Assembly: GCA_016721765.1 (NCBI GenBank) | Contig: JADKHO010000004.1 | Location: 496,001 to 560,000, forward strand | From: Bacteroidota bacterium | GTDB lineage: Bacteria; Bacteroidota; Bacteroidia; UBA4408 | Direction of reading: 5' to 3' | Length of the DNA: 64,000 nt | Shown here: piece by piece, positions 1-8,075 of the stretch | Layout: every line of letters begins with the position of its first letter | Numbering within the stretch: the first letter of the stretch is position 1 | Program-made: the position numbers and the translations under genes | Notes under the pieces: generated by a model | Told to the model about the DNA's origin: nothing | The model's input: the letters and a program-made list of their open reading frames with translations, nothing else | Database searches by the model: none

Positions 1-801
1 ACTGTAGTTCGTCCGCGCTTGGAGCGAAAACTAATTCCCTCAACGTGGAGAGAATTGGGTGTTGGGGTGTATGGAACGATTCCAAAAGTAAGCGGACTAA
101 ATTATTCGGCAGCTATCATGAATGGATTAAATTCTGAAGGTTTTGAAGGTGGCAGAGGAATTAGAGGCGGTAGATTTGAAGGTAGTGGTGCTACTTCAAG
201 GAATCTTGCCGTGACAGCAGCTTTACTTTATTATGTGGGTGATTTTAGAATTCAAGTTTCGGGCTATTATGGAGGATCTGTGGGCCTTAGCGAGCGCGAT
301 GCAGATAGCTTGCGTTTAAATTCAGGAACCTTTGGTACACCGGTTTCATTAGAAGAAGCAAATATACAATACAGAAAATCGGGATTCTATGCTTTAGCCT
401 TGTTTGCAGCAATTCAAATTCCTGATGCGGAAGCTTTAAATGTGGCCTATGCAAAAAATGTAGCCTCTTCGATGATGGGCTACTATGCAGAAGCTGGATA
501 TAACCTTTTGGAGACAACAAAATATAAAGAGAAAAAACTTAACCTGTTTGCCCGTTACGAAAGCATTGATTTGAATACAAGTATTCCTGAAAACGGTATA
601 AAAAATGACCAATACAAAGAGAGTTATTTGTTTGCAGGACTCTCCTTTCTTCCAATACCCGGTGTAATTGTAAAGGCTGATTTTGAATACCAAAGCACCG
701 GTACACCCAACCCAGCATTAACAATTAATCCAAGTCCGGTTGCACCACCTTACTTAAAGAATAGAAGTTTTTTTAATTTAGGCATCGGATATAGTTTTTA
801 A
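1..801 (+). CDS. Outer-membrane beta-barrel protein, 3' part only
   Basis: The reading frame is open from base 1, so the gene starts upstream of the window; the visible 266 residues are its C-terminal part. The sequence alternates short hydrophobic/aromatic strands with polar loops (many Tyr/Phe-rich strands of about ten residues) and ends in GIGYSF. A terminal aromatic residue of this kind is the usual insertion signal of outer-membrane barrels. No plug or TonB box is visible in this part. Eighteen bases separate it from the Rieske lipoprotein, and the run continues with imelysin and a di-haem oxidoreductase, so it may be the outer-membrane component of an iron or metal uptake system. Barrel class is a fair call from the sequence; the substrate is inference from neighbours. 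Confidence 0.6.
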   Translation, partial: TVVRPRLERKLIPSTWRELGVGVYGTIPKVSGLNYSAAIMNGLNSEGFEGGRGIRGGRFEGSGATSRNLAVTAALLYYVGDFRIQVSGYYGGSVGLSERDADSLRLNSGTFGTPVSLEEANIQYRKSGFYALALFAAIQIPDAEALNVAYAKNVASSMMGYYAEAGYNLLETTKYKEKKLNLFARYESIDLNTSIPENGIKNDQYKESYLFAGLSFLPIPGVIVKADFEYQSTGTPNPALTINPSPVAPPYLKNRSFFNLGIGYSF

Positions 802-819
802 CCTATCTCTGTCACCCCC

Positions 820-1245
820 ATGAAAAGAAGAGATTTTTTACACCAAAGTTGTTTTGCATGCCTTGCTGCAGGAGCCGGACTTTCCTTGCTTGGACTTGAA
901 TCTTGTAGTTCCACAAAAGTACTTTCAGCTGCGCCTGAAAATGGCCAAATAAAAGTTGATATATCGCAATTTGAGCCCGAAAGCAACGCCTTAATTGTCC
1001 GAACCAAAGCGCTGGAACATGATATCTTAATTTTACGAACTGATGAGAATTATCGCGCAATATACCTGCAATGCAGCCATCAAAACAATCCTGTAAATTA
1101 TACCGGTTCTAAAATCGTATGTAACACGCATGGCAGTCAGTTTGATTTGGATGGTATAGTAAAAGTAGGTCCTGCTGACAAGCACTTAAAAAAAATAAAA
1201 ATAGATAAAGAAAATACACTTTTAACCTTATCAATTACCGATTAA
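820..1245 (+). CDS. Rieske [2Fe-2S] lipoprotein
   Basis: A 141-residue Rieske-type iron-sulfur protein. The cluster-binding pair is visible as C85-S-H87 and C101-N-T-H104, with the GSQFD that typically follows the second box. The N-terminus carries an arginine pair (KRRDF) and a hydrophobic stretch ending in LESC29, which reads as a Tat-like lipoprotein signal, so the protein is probably exported folded and anchored to a membrane. It lacks the long N-terminal helix domain of bc1 Rieske subunits, so it is a stand-alone electron carrier. Its stop overlaps the imelysin start (TAATG), arguing for translational coupling. Proposed role: electron transfer during periplasmic handling of iron with the downstream di-haem protein (inference). 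Confidence 0.85.
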   Translation: MKRRDFLHQSCFACLAAGAGLSLLGLESCSSTKVLSAAPENGQIKVDISQFEPESNALIVRTKALEHDILILRTDENYRAIYLQCSHQNNPVNYTGSKIVCNTHGSQFDLDGIVKVGPADKHLKKIKIDKENTLLTLSITD

Positions 1246-2321
1246 TGAAACCCCAATTATCCACCACTTTAATAGCCGCCATAGCTATTATTTTCGCTTT
1301 TCATTCCTGCAAAAAAAACTCCGGTAATGAAGCCGTTGTTTCTGTGGAGCCAGCTGAAGTGATTCATGATTTTGCACATAAAGTTGCTTTTGCCACTTAT
1401 ACAGATCTGGAAGCAAAAGCTAATTTGTTGTTTGTGCAGGTGCAAACTTTTAATGTCACAAACTCAAACACAGACTTAGCTTCGTGCAAACAGCTATGGA
1501 AAGATACCCGTGCAGTATGGGAAAAGAATGAGGCATTTTTATTTGGTCCGGTTGCCACCGAAGACATGGATCCTGGAATTGATGATTGGCCTGTTAACAA
1601 AGATGATTTGGATACTTTATTGGCAAGCAATCAGGTTTTTACAAGTGGCTTTTTAGATAGTACGCAAACCACCTTAAAAGGATTTCATCCGATGGAATAT
1701 TTATTATTTGGTGTGAACGGAATCAAATCAGCAAGCGAATTTACAAATCGCGAAAAAGAATACCTACTAGCCTTGGGAGATTACATTAAACGCTTAAGCA
1801 CAAAAATTCGAAAATCCTGGGATCCAAATGAAAGTGGAAATTACTTAGTGAATTACACTTCGGCCGGACAGACAGGAAGCAATTACGCCACAAAACGGGC
1901 TGCTTTGGAAGAACTTGTAAATAGCATGATTGGCATTTGTGAGGAAGTATCGGGTGGAAAAATTGAAGAACCCTTGGCCGCACAAAACCCTAATCTTGAG
2001 GAATCTCAATTTAGTCAGAATTCGATTGTAGATTTCACAAACAATATGCGCAGTGTACAAAATGCCTATTTTGGCGATTACCTGGAAGATGGAATAGGTT
2101 TAAACAAATGGGTTAATCAATCTAATATTTCCCTAGATAATAAAGTGCAGCAAAAGTTGACTGCAGCCATAAACTCTTTTTCATTAATTACTGTTCCATT
2201 CGGGCAAGCAATTATTACGCAACAACTCCAATTGCATCAAGTGCAAGAAAAAATAAATGAATTGAAGGATGTATTAGAAGGCGAATTATTACCCTATATT
2301 CAAGCCGGAGTAACAGATTAA
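1245..2321 (+). CDS. Imelysin (M75/IPA family) lipoprotein
   Basis: A 358-residue imelysin-like protein. The family signature GxHxxE is present as G146-F-H148-P-M-E151, and the flanking DPGIDDWPV segment (about 110-117) is typical of the family. The signal sequence ends at a lipobox with Cys22 (FHSC), so it is probably a periplasm-facing lipoprotein. Imelysin proteins are linked to iron acquisition; despite the M75 peptidase label, most members are thought to bind rather than cleave. The gene overlaps the Rieske gene by one base and lies 39 bp upstream of the DUF1111 di-haem gene, a neighbourhood recurrent for this family. Family assignment is firm; the ligand is not determinable from sequence. 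Confidence 0.88.
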   Translation: MKPQLSTTLIAAIAIIFAFHSCKKNSGNEAVVSVEPAEVIHDFAHKVAFATYTDLEAKANLLFVQVQTFNVTNSNTDLASCKQLWKDTRAVWEKNEAFLFGPVATEDMDPGIDDWPVNKDDLDTLLASNQVFTSGFLDSTQTTLKGFHPMEYLLFGVNGIKSASEFTNREKEYLLALGDYIKRLSTKIRKSWDPNESGNYLVNYTSAGQTGSNYATKRAALEELVNSMIGICEEVSGGKIEEPLAAQNPNLEESQFSQNSIVDFTNNMRSVQNAYFGDYLEDGIGLNKWVNQSNISLDNKVQQKLTAAINSFSLITVPFGQAIITQQLQLHQVQEKINELKDVLEGELLPYIQAGVTD

Positions 2322-2360
2322 TTGAATAATTAAACGCAAAAAATTAGGGTCATTTATAAT

Positions 2361-3767
2361 ATGGCTCCTTTTAAAAACATCAAGAATAAAAAGATGAGAG
2401 TTACTTATGGCATTGCAATTTTATGCATTTTAGTTTTTGCTTATGGGTGCAGGAAATACAATGAATTAGATGAAGATACACTTGACACACGCTTTTCTGG
2501 TGGTGTGAATACGGCATTTGATGAATCAAGTGGAGCTTTTTCTCATGCGTTCCCTGAATTAAGTGCAAACGATTTAGCGGTGCACGAAGTGGGAGATCGT
2601 CATTTTGAAATTTCATTTGTTACCGCACCTGCTTTGATTCGACCGGGTTTGGGACCTGTGTATAACAATGTTTCTTGTGCCTCCTGTCACATTGCCGATG
2701 GGCGCGGTAAGCCTGCATTGCCCGGGGAACGCCTATTATCGATGTTGTTTCGAATTAGTATTCCGGGTGAAGATGCACATGGTGGGCCGGTTTCAGTTCC
2801 GGGTTTTGGTGGGCAATTGCAATCAAATGCGGTTTATGGAAAAGCACTCGAAGGTTCTGTAAATATTAGTTATACAGAAGAACCGGTTTATTTTTCGGAT
2901 GGACAAAGTATTTCTTTGCGTCGACCATCCTACGTTGTGCAAAATACTTACATCCCCCCTCCTGCCGGAATGCTTTTGTCGCCGCGGGTTGCGCCACCTG
3001 TTTTTGGTTTAGGATTACTGCAAGCAATTCCGGAAAGTACCATTCTTAACTGGGCCGATGAGCAGGATACAGATGGAGATGGCATTAGTGGAAAACCAAA
3101 TTATGTGTGGAACCTACGCGCTGGTACAAGCACCTTAGGACGATTTGGATGGAAAGCAGGAGCACCCGATTTGTTGCAACAAACAGCCGGTGCATACAAT
3201 GAAGACATGGGCATTACCAATCCCGTTTTCGATCAGGAAAGTTCGCTTGGCCAAAGTCAATTTGATGGCTTAAATGATGAAGTAGAAGTAAGCGACAGTA
3301 TTTTAAAAGCGGTTGCCTTTTACACACAAACGTTAAGTGTTCCTGCGCGCAGAAATATTAAAGACCCTGTAAACGTTAGCGGTGAAAAACTTTTTACTCA
3401 AGCAGGCTGTAATAAATGTCATAAACCAAGTGTGCGCACAGCGGTTGATGTTTCTTTTAGAGCTGTTTCCAACCAATTGATTTTTCCTTATACCGACATG
3501 TTGTTGCATGATATGGGAACGGATTTAGCGGATAATCGACCGGATTTTAAAGCCAATGGATTGGAATGGCGCACGGCACCGCTTTGGGGAATTGGCTTAA
3601 CCCAATTGGTGAATGGGCATTCTAATTTTTTACACGATGGGCGCGCCCGCAATTTAATGGAAGCAATTCTTTGGCATGGTGGAGAAGCCCAAGCAGCAAA
3701 GGAATTTGTGAGACAGTTGCCAAAATCTGATCGAGATGCGCTCCTCTCCTTTTTGGCAAGCTTGTAA
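2361..3767 (+). CDS. Di-haem oxidoreductase (DUF1111, cytochrome-c-peroxidase-like) lipoprotein
   Basis: A 468-residue protein with two CxxCH haem c sites: C106-A-S-C-H110 and C350-N-K-C-H354. Length and layout match the DUF1111 'thiol oxidoreductase' family, which is distantly related to di-haem cytochrome c peroxidases. A hydrophobic N-terminus ends in AYGC30, consistent with a lipoprotein signal. An internal ATG at 2394 would give a more ordinary signal peptide and may be the true start. It closes the Rieske-imelysin run and is a plausible redox partner that oxidises or reduces iron during uptake (inference from family context). Gene order and spacing suggest one transcript from before base 1 to 3767. 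No Fur-type operator was recognised by eye. Confidence 0.87.
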   Translation: MAPFKNIKNKKMRVTYGIAILCILVFAYGCRKYNELDEDTLDTRFSGGVNTAFDESSGAFSHAFPELSANDLAVHEVGDRHFEISFVTAPALIRPGLGPVYNNVSCASCHIADGRGKPALPGERLLSMLFRISIPGEDAHGGPVSVPGFGGQLQSNAVYGKALEGSVNISYTEEPVYFSDGQSISLRRPSYVVQNTYIPPPAGMLLSPRVAPPVFGLGLLQAIPESTILNWADEQDTDGDGISGKPNYVWNLRAGTSTLGRFGWKAGAPDLLQQTAGAYNEDMGITNPVFDQESSLGQSQFDGLNDEVEVSDSILKAVAFYTQTLSVPARRNIKDPVNVSGEKLFTQAGCNKCHKPSVRTAVDVSFRAVSNQLIFPYTDMLLHDMGTDLADNRPDFKANGLEWRTAPLWGIGLTQLVNGHSNFLHDGRARNLMEAILWHGGEAQAAKEFVRQLPKSDRDALLSFLASL

Positions 3768-3816
3768 TTTATCCAATCAAAAAAAAACAACTTTCACTTA
3801 TTTGATAAGTATACTT

Positions 3817-3847
3817 TTTGTCTCTCCAAAAAAGCTTTCTAAATTTG
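3817..3847 (+). promoter_or_regulatory. Bacteroidota-type promoter, nearly leaderless
   Basis: TTTG at 3817-3820 and TAAATTTG at 3840-3847, separated by 19 bases, match the TTTG / TAnnTTTG consensus of the primary sigma factor in this phylum. The start codon of the AraC gene follows at 3855, so transcription would begin almost at the ATG. Confidence 0.6.
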
Positions 3848-3854
3848 GAAGCAC

Positions 3855-4691
3855 ATGATACCGGTTCACACCAATCCTGAAATAGAAAAAAAGGAAATTA
3901 AAGTAGTAGAGTTGAAATCTGCTGCCAAAGAAATAAATGAAATTCACCGGCACCAATTTTTTGAGTGCTTTGTTTTTTTAAAAGGCGGAGGAGTTCATAC
4001 AATTGATTTTATTGATTTTCCCATTCAGGATAACTCCATTCATATTATAACTCCAGGGCAAGTGCATCAAGTTGTGCGCGATGCAAATTGCCATGGATTT
4101 GTATTTATGTTTGACCTGATACATGCCGGATCCAATAAAATAATTGAAGACTTTTTGATTGATCACAATTGTTTTGCTGTAACTGAAATTCCGCCCGTGT
4201 ATTTATTTGAAGATTCCTTTAATGAAGTAATGGCGCACATTACAAAGCAATGTTTGGAAGAATTTAACTCCACTAATCCACTAAAAAATTATTTGGTCAC
4301 AAATCAATTGTGCCTTCTTTTGTTGCATTGCATGCAGCTTAGCAGGAAAGAAAATTTAGTTCAAGAAAATAAACAGCTAAGTACTTACACTGCTTTTAGA
4401 CGCTTGTTGTTAAGCGATTTCAAACAGCTTAAAAAAGTAAAAGACTACGCTCAAAAATTAACTATCTCAGAAAAACAATTGAATGAAATTTCCCTTCAAC
4501 GAAGTGGTGAAACTGCTAGCGGGCTTATTTACAAACAAACTATTTTGGAAGCCAAACGCTTATTAAACACTGGGATTTCGGCAAAAGAAGTTGCCTATGA
4601 ATTAAACTTTTTAGACCCGGCACATTTCAGCAAATTTTTTAAAAGTCAAACCGGCATGAGTCCCTCTGAATTTAAAAACATACATGATTAA
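3855..4691 (+). CDS. AraC-family transcriptional regulator
   Basis: A 278-residue regulator. The N-terminal half is a cupin-like sensor (about residues 20-100; HRHQFFECFVF then HIITPGQVHQV). The C-terminal ~95 residues form the double helix-turn-helix typical of AraC/XylS proteins, ending with the conserved second-helix block DPAHFSKFFKSQTGMSPSEF. The effector is unknown; cupin sensors of this type usually bind small molecules. It stands alone, separated by 87 bp from the di-haem gene and with its own promoter, so it need not belong to the iron run upstream although it could regulate it. Downstream is an unrelated secreted protein with its own promoter. Confidence 0.9.
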   Translation: MIPVHTNPEIEKKEIKVVELKSAAKEINEIHRHQFFECFVFLKGGGVHTIDFIDFPIQDNSIHIITPGQVHQVVRDANCHGFVFMFDLIHAGSNKIIEDFLIDHNCFAVTEIPPVYLFEDSFNEVMAHITKQCLEEFNSTNPLKNYLVTNQLCLLLLHCMQLSRKENLVQENKQLSTYTAFRRLLLSDFKQLKKVKDYAQKLTISEKQLNEISLQRSGETASGLIYKQTILEAKRLLNTGISAKEVAYELNFLDPAHFSKFFKSQTGMSPSEFKNIHD

Positions 4692-4705
4692 GGCGCAATT
4701 GTACA

Positions 4706-4736
4706 TTGTGTTGCGCTTATTCATGAATTAGTTTTG
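4706..4736 (+). promoter_or_regulatory. Bacteroidota-type promoter
   Basis: TTG at 4706-4708 and TAGTTTTG at 4729-4736 with a 20-base spacer fit the TTTG / TAnnTTTG pattern. It lies 22 bases before the start of the T9SS-sorted protein gene. Confidence 0.5.
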
Positions 4737-4758
4737 TATCAACAAATCCAAAACGAAA

Positions 4759-6033
4759 ATGAAAACAAAACTTTACACCTTTTGCAGCAAAGTATTAATA
4801 CTACTGCTTTCGAGTTATTCTTTTGTGCATGCTGAATCCTGGACAAAGGTAAACAGTGGCACTTCAAAAAAATTAAACACCATTTATTTTTCCTCTCCTA
4901 CGATTGGATACATAGGTGGTAATGACAGCTTGTTGCTAAAAACAATGGACGGCGGTTTAACATGGAACAAGATAAATTTTAGCGGTGTTACTTTTTATCC
5001 TACTGCTGAACACATCTTAAATTTGCAATTCTTAAACGACAGTATTGGATTTATGACCATTGGACCTTATATTGGGAGTTACAAAACTACCGATGGCGGT
5101 TTGACCTGGACGCTTTTGCCCACTGCCGGAAATCAGTGCTTTAACCAAGGCCTTTACTTTTTTGACGAAAGCAATGGATTTATTGGTGGTTCGGGGTGTT
5201 TTCAGGGGGAAATCATAAGTCAACTTTCAGCCGGTACCTGGACAACTAATGTTTTAAATTCAACGAGTTTTAATCCGGGGGATATTGTAACAGATATTAC
5301 TTTTCTAAATTCTAATTTCGGACTGGCTTCAAGTCGCAGTGGATATATTTACCGCACTACCAATGGGGGCAGCAATTGGGATTCGGTAAGGGCTTCGCTT
5401 GATTTAAATCCCATTACTTCTGTTATAATAATAAACGATACGCTGGCTTTCGCCGGATACGAATCAATTACTATTGGATTTGGATTATACATTAGTACAG
5501 ATGGTGGTTTAAGCTGGAATCAAGACCTAAATTCGGCCACTTTTTATTATCCTGATTTTTTAACCTTGCATCAAAGTGGTGCAGGAAAATTATATACAGG
5601 CGGAGTTTCTCAAAATGCAGAAGGATTAATTTTTTCGGCTTCTGATCCATTTATCAATTGGAGTTTCAATGTGGTTGATCAAAAAATAAATGATATATCT
5701 TCTTATCAAGATTCGATAGTATTTGCTGTTGGGGATAGCGGATATATTGTTGTGAACAAGCCATTAAACGGTTTAGGACTTAGCGGATTACACGAACCGT
5801 CTTCATCTTTGATTATCTATCCCAATCCTGCAAAGAATGTGCTGCATCTAAACGTAAATGAAGGAATTGAATTTCAAAAAGCAGCTACAAAAATATACAA
5901 CACTATGGGTAAACTTATTTATCATGCAGCATTCACACCTCAACTTTCTCTTTCGAATTTGAGTAAAGGAATTTATGTTGTAGAAATTTCTAGCGAAATA
6001 GTAAGCTATAGAAAGAAGTTTGTCATTGAATAA
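4759..6033 (+). CDS. Secreted YCF48/BNR-like propeller protein with T9SS type A sorting domain
   Basis: A 424-residue secreted protein. An N-terminal signal peptide (about 1-25, ending VHA) is followed by repeated propeller blades marked by TxDGGLTWN-like motifs (GGLTWN, GGLTWT, GGSNWD, GGLSWN), as in the YCF48/sortilin-type BNR repeats. The last ~75 residues (SLIIYPNPAKNVLHL ... GIYVVEISS) are a classical type A T9SS C-terminal sorting domain, so the protein should be secreted by T9SS and anchored at or released from the cell surface. Ligand and role are unknown; such proteins are abundant and diverse in this phylum. It is probably monocistronic: promoter upstream, convergent M20 peptidase gene 9 bp downstream. 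Confidence 0.85.
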   Translation: MKTKLYTFCSKVLILLLSSYSFVHAESWTKVNSGTSKKLNTIYFSSPTIGYIGGNDSLLLKTMDGGLTWNKINFSGVTFYPTAEHILNLQFLNDSIGFMTIGPYIGSYKTTDGGLTWTLLPTAGNQCFNQGLYFFDESNGFIGGSGCFQGEIISQLSAGTWTTNVLNSTSFNPGDIVTDITFLNSNFGLASSRSGYIYRTTNGGSNWDSVRASLDLNPITSVIIINDTLAFAGYESITIGFGLYISTDGGLSWNQDLNSATFYYPDFLTLHQSGAGKLYTGGVSQNAEGLIFSASDPFINWSFNVVDQKINDISSYQDSIVFAVGDSGYIVVNKPLNGLGLSGLHEPSSSLIIYPNPAKNVLHLNVNEGIEFQKAATKIYNTMGKLIYHAAFTPQLSLSNLSKGIYVVEISSEIVSYRKKFVIE

Positions 6034-6042
6034 ATGAATATT

Positions 6043-7362
6043 TTATTCTAATGCTTTTTCGAATGCTAGGCGGTAGATTAGTACAGCAGATCTTTTGGCT
6101 TCGATTGCTAAATAATTGGTATTGGCGGTTTCATGAATGGTATGTCCCCCAGTGCCGGGAAGTCCGATTCCATCTAATGCCATCTCCACCCAATCGTTCA
6201 CAAAACAAATATCGGCAGCACCTGCATCTCTTGGATTTACAGCTTCCTGGCTGGGAAATCCAAGATCGGTGCTTACTCTGCTGTAATACTTCAATAATTT
6301 TTTATTGCCTTCGGTGGCTGTCATGGGTGGGTATCCGTTCTCGCCAAAATCAATATGGGCAGTGGTATTAGGAAAATTTTCAGCTACAATTTTTTGCATA
6401 CTTTTCTTTACTCTTTGCACTTGCATGGTGGAAACTGCTCTTAAATCTCCCTTTACAATTACATCTTGTGCCACAATATTATTTTTACCAAAAGCGCTAG
6501 CTTGATTGTGCAAAGAATCAAAATTAACTGTATTACCGCCTGCAATTAATCCCGGATTAAAAGTTAAATTTTCTTCTCCTTTTAAAGAATCGTAAAATGT
6601 TTTTAGGATTCGGGATGCTTCGTAAATCGCACCATTGCCGACCTCTGCTGTAAAAAGCTGAGAAGAATGTGCAGCATGTCCCTTAACGGTGAGTGTCCAA
6701 TCGGATGCTCCTCTTCTTTCAATTACTGCTTTAGTAGCTAATCCATCGCCATCCTCATAACCTAATGCATAGTCGGCGCGTTTTGCAGCCTCAATTAAAT
6801 CGTATTTGGATAGCGCTAAAGGAAATCCGCTGGCTTCTTCATCACCACTCATTATAACTTCTATGTTTAAATCAGCTAGCAATCCTGCATCTCTTAAAGC
6901 CTGTAAAGCAAGGATTATAATAACATCGCCGCCTTTCATATCGGCAGCACCGGGACCATGCATCATACTATCGTTAAGCATTTCAAAAGTTTGGAAGGGG
7001 CTGTCGGGTTCAAAAACAGTGTCGAGGTGGCCGATTAATAGAATTTTTTTTCCTCTTTTTCCTTTATGTGTCGCAAGCACATGACCTGCACGGTGAAAAG
7101 TTTCGCCGGAAATCCATTTGGTTTCGAAACCAAGTGCTTTTAATTCGCGTGTAAAAACAGCGCCAACTTGCTTAACACCACCAAAATTGAATGTTCCACT
7201 ATTTATGTTAACCACTTCCTTTAAAAGGTCTAAGGCTTGAACGGCATGCAAATCAACCTCAGCAGCAATTCGCTTTTCGGTTTTAGAAGGCTGAGCAGAT
7301 AGTGTGTAAAAAATCAATATCCCGCTAAGCGAGAGTAGGAAGAAAAAATTAGTGCGTTGCAT
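6043..7362 (-). CDS. Secreted M20-family metallopeptidase (carboxypeptidase-like)
   Basis: About 439 residues if translation starts at the ATG whose first base is 7362, which places a normal signal peptide (LSLSGILIFYTLSAQ) at the N-terminus; an upstream in-frame ATG at 7395 would add 11 residues. M20 zinc-site motifs are visible in order: GHLDT (H112, D114), GAADMKGG (D141), GDEEASG (catalytic/metal Glu pair about 175-176) and the late GGHTIHE histidines near the C-terminus. A dimerisation-domain motif AAHSSQ is also present. The family hydrolyses peptides, glutamate conjugates or acyl-amino acids using one or two zinc ions; the substrate cannot be told here. Export suggests peptide scavenging in the periplasm. 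It is convergent with the T9SS gene. Confidence 0.88.
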   Translation of the reverse strand: MQRTNFFFLLSLSGILIFYTLSAQPSKTEKRIAAEVDLHAVQALDLLKEVVNINSGTFNFGGVKQVGAVFTRELKALGFETKWISGETFHRAGHVLATHKGKRGKKILLIGHLDTVFEPDSPFQTFEMLNDSMMHGPGAADMKGGDVIIILALQALRDAGLLADLNIEVIMSGDEEASGFPLALSKYDLIEAAKRADYALGYEDGDGLATKAVIERRGASDWTLTVKGHAAHSSQLFTAEVGNGAIYEASRILKTFYDSLKGEENLTFNPGLIAGGNTVNFDSLHNQASAFGKNNIVAQDVIVKGDLRAVSTMQVQRVKKSMQKIVAENFPNTTAHIDFGENGYPPMTATEGNKKLLKYYSRVSTDLGFPSQEAVNPRDAGAADICFVNDWVEMALDGIGLPGTGGHTIHETANTNYLAIEAKRSAVLIYRLAFEKALE

Positions 7363-7449
7363 TAATAAAAATATTCTTGCTGAATAATAGAGCACGAATA
7401 TAGGAAATGCGTGACTGAATTTAAATTACAAAAAAACTAGGGATGCATC

Positions 7450-7854
7450 TTAATTTGTTTGCCATGGATTAGTTTGAGTAAAGAGCTCTAAGCTTGATTT
7501 ACCTTTACTTTTAGTTAACACCCTCACTTCCTTATTTTTCTTATCAAAAATAAAATAGAAATTATTTCCGTTATCGCTCATCACAAAATAAATGGTGACA
7601 CCTTGCTTACGATCGAATTCTTTGCTTTTAACTTTGAATGCGGAATTTACATTTTGAATTTTTTGAAAAATAACCGACTCGGCTTTATTGATTTCAAAAC
7701 TACTATTTTGAGCTTGTCCCTCATTGCAATCATCAAACTGTTCCGTTTGTGCATTCCAATTGCATAATTGCTGGTAAGTGCATGCGTATACAGCTTGTGT
7801 GCGAGCTTGAAAACACCCCAGAAGTAAAATTAACAAGATGCTTAATTGTTTCAT
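7450..7854 (-). CDS. Small secreted protein, unknown function
   Basis: A 134-residue protein with a clear signal peptide (LSILLILLLGCFQARTQA) followed by YACTYQQLCNW. The mature part has alternating hydrophobic/charged stretches consistent with a small beta-rich fold (VTIYFVMSDNGNNFYFIFDKKNKEVRVL). I recognise no family. It lies 87 bp upstream of the M20 peptidase on the same strand, so the two could share a transcript. The 220 bp towards the divergent TPR-SpoIIE gene presumably carry promoters for both directions, but I could not find a convincing full consensus there. The call as a real gene rests on the signal peptide, length and lack of any competing frame. Confidence 0.6.
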   Translation of the reverse strand: MKQLSILLILLLGCFQARTQAVYACTYQQLCNWNAQTEQFDDCNEGQAQNSSFEINKAESVIFQKIQNVNSAFKVKSKEFDRKQGVTIYFVMSDNGNNFYFIFDKKNKEVRVLTKSKGKSSLELFTQTNPWQTN

Positions 7855-8075
7855 TTTGTTATTAATTTATGTGATGTTAAGTTCGGGATTTAGCATTGTT
7901 GTTTGTTACAGATGAAAATTAAAAATTTATATAATTAATAGATTTTGAATAAACTGATTGATGAATTCGGAAGGGTATGCACAAATGAGCTATTGAAATT
8001 TGAATGCTTTTTGTCTTTTTTGGGGTAGGAAAAAAAGATTTGTAAATTGCGCTTTAAATTCATTCCTATCTGAGT

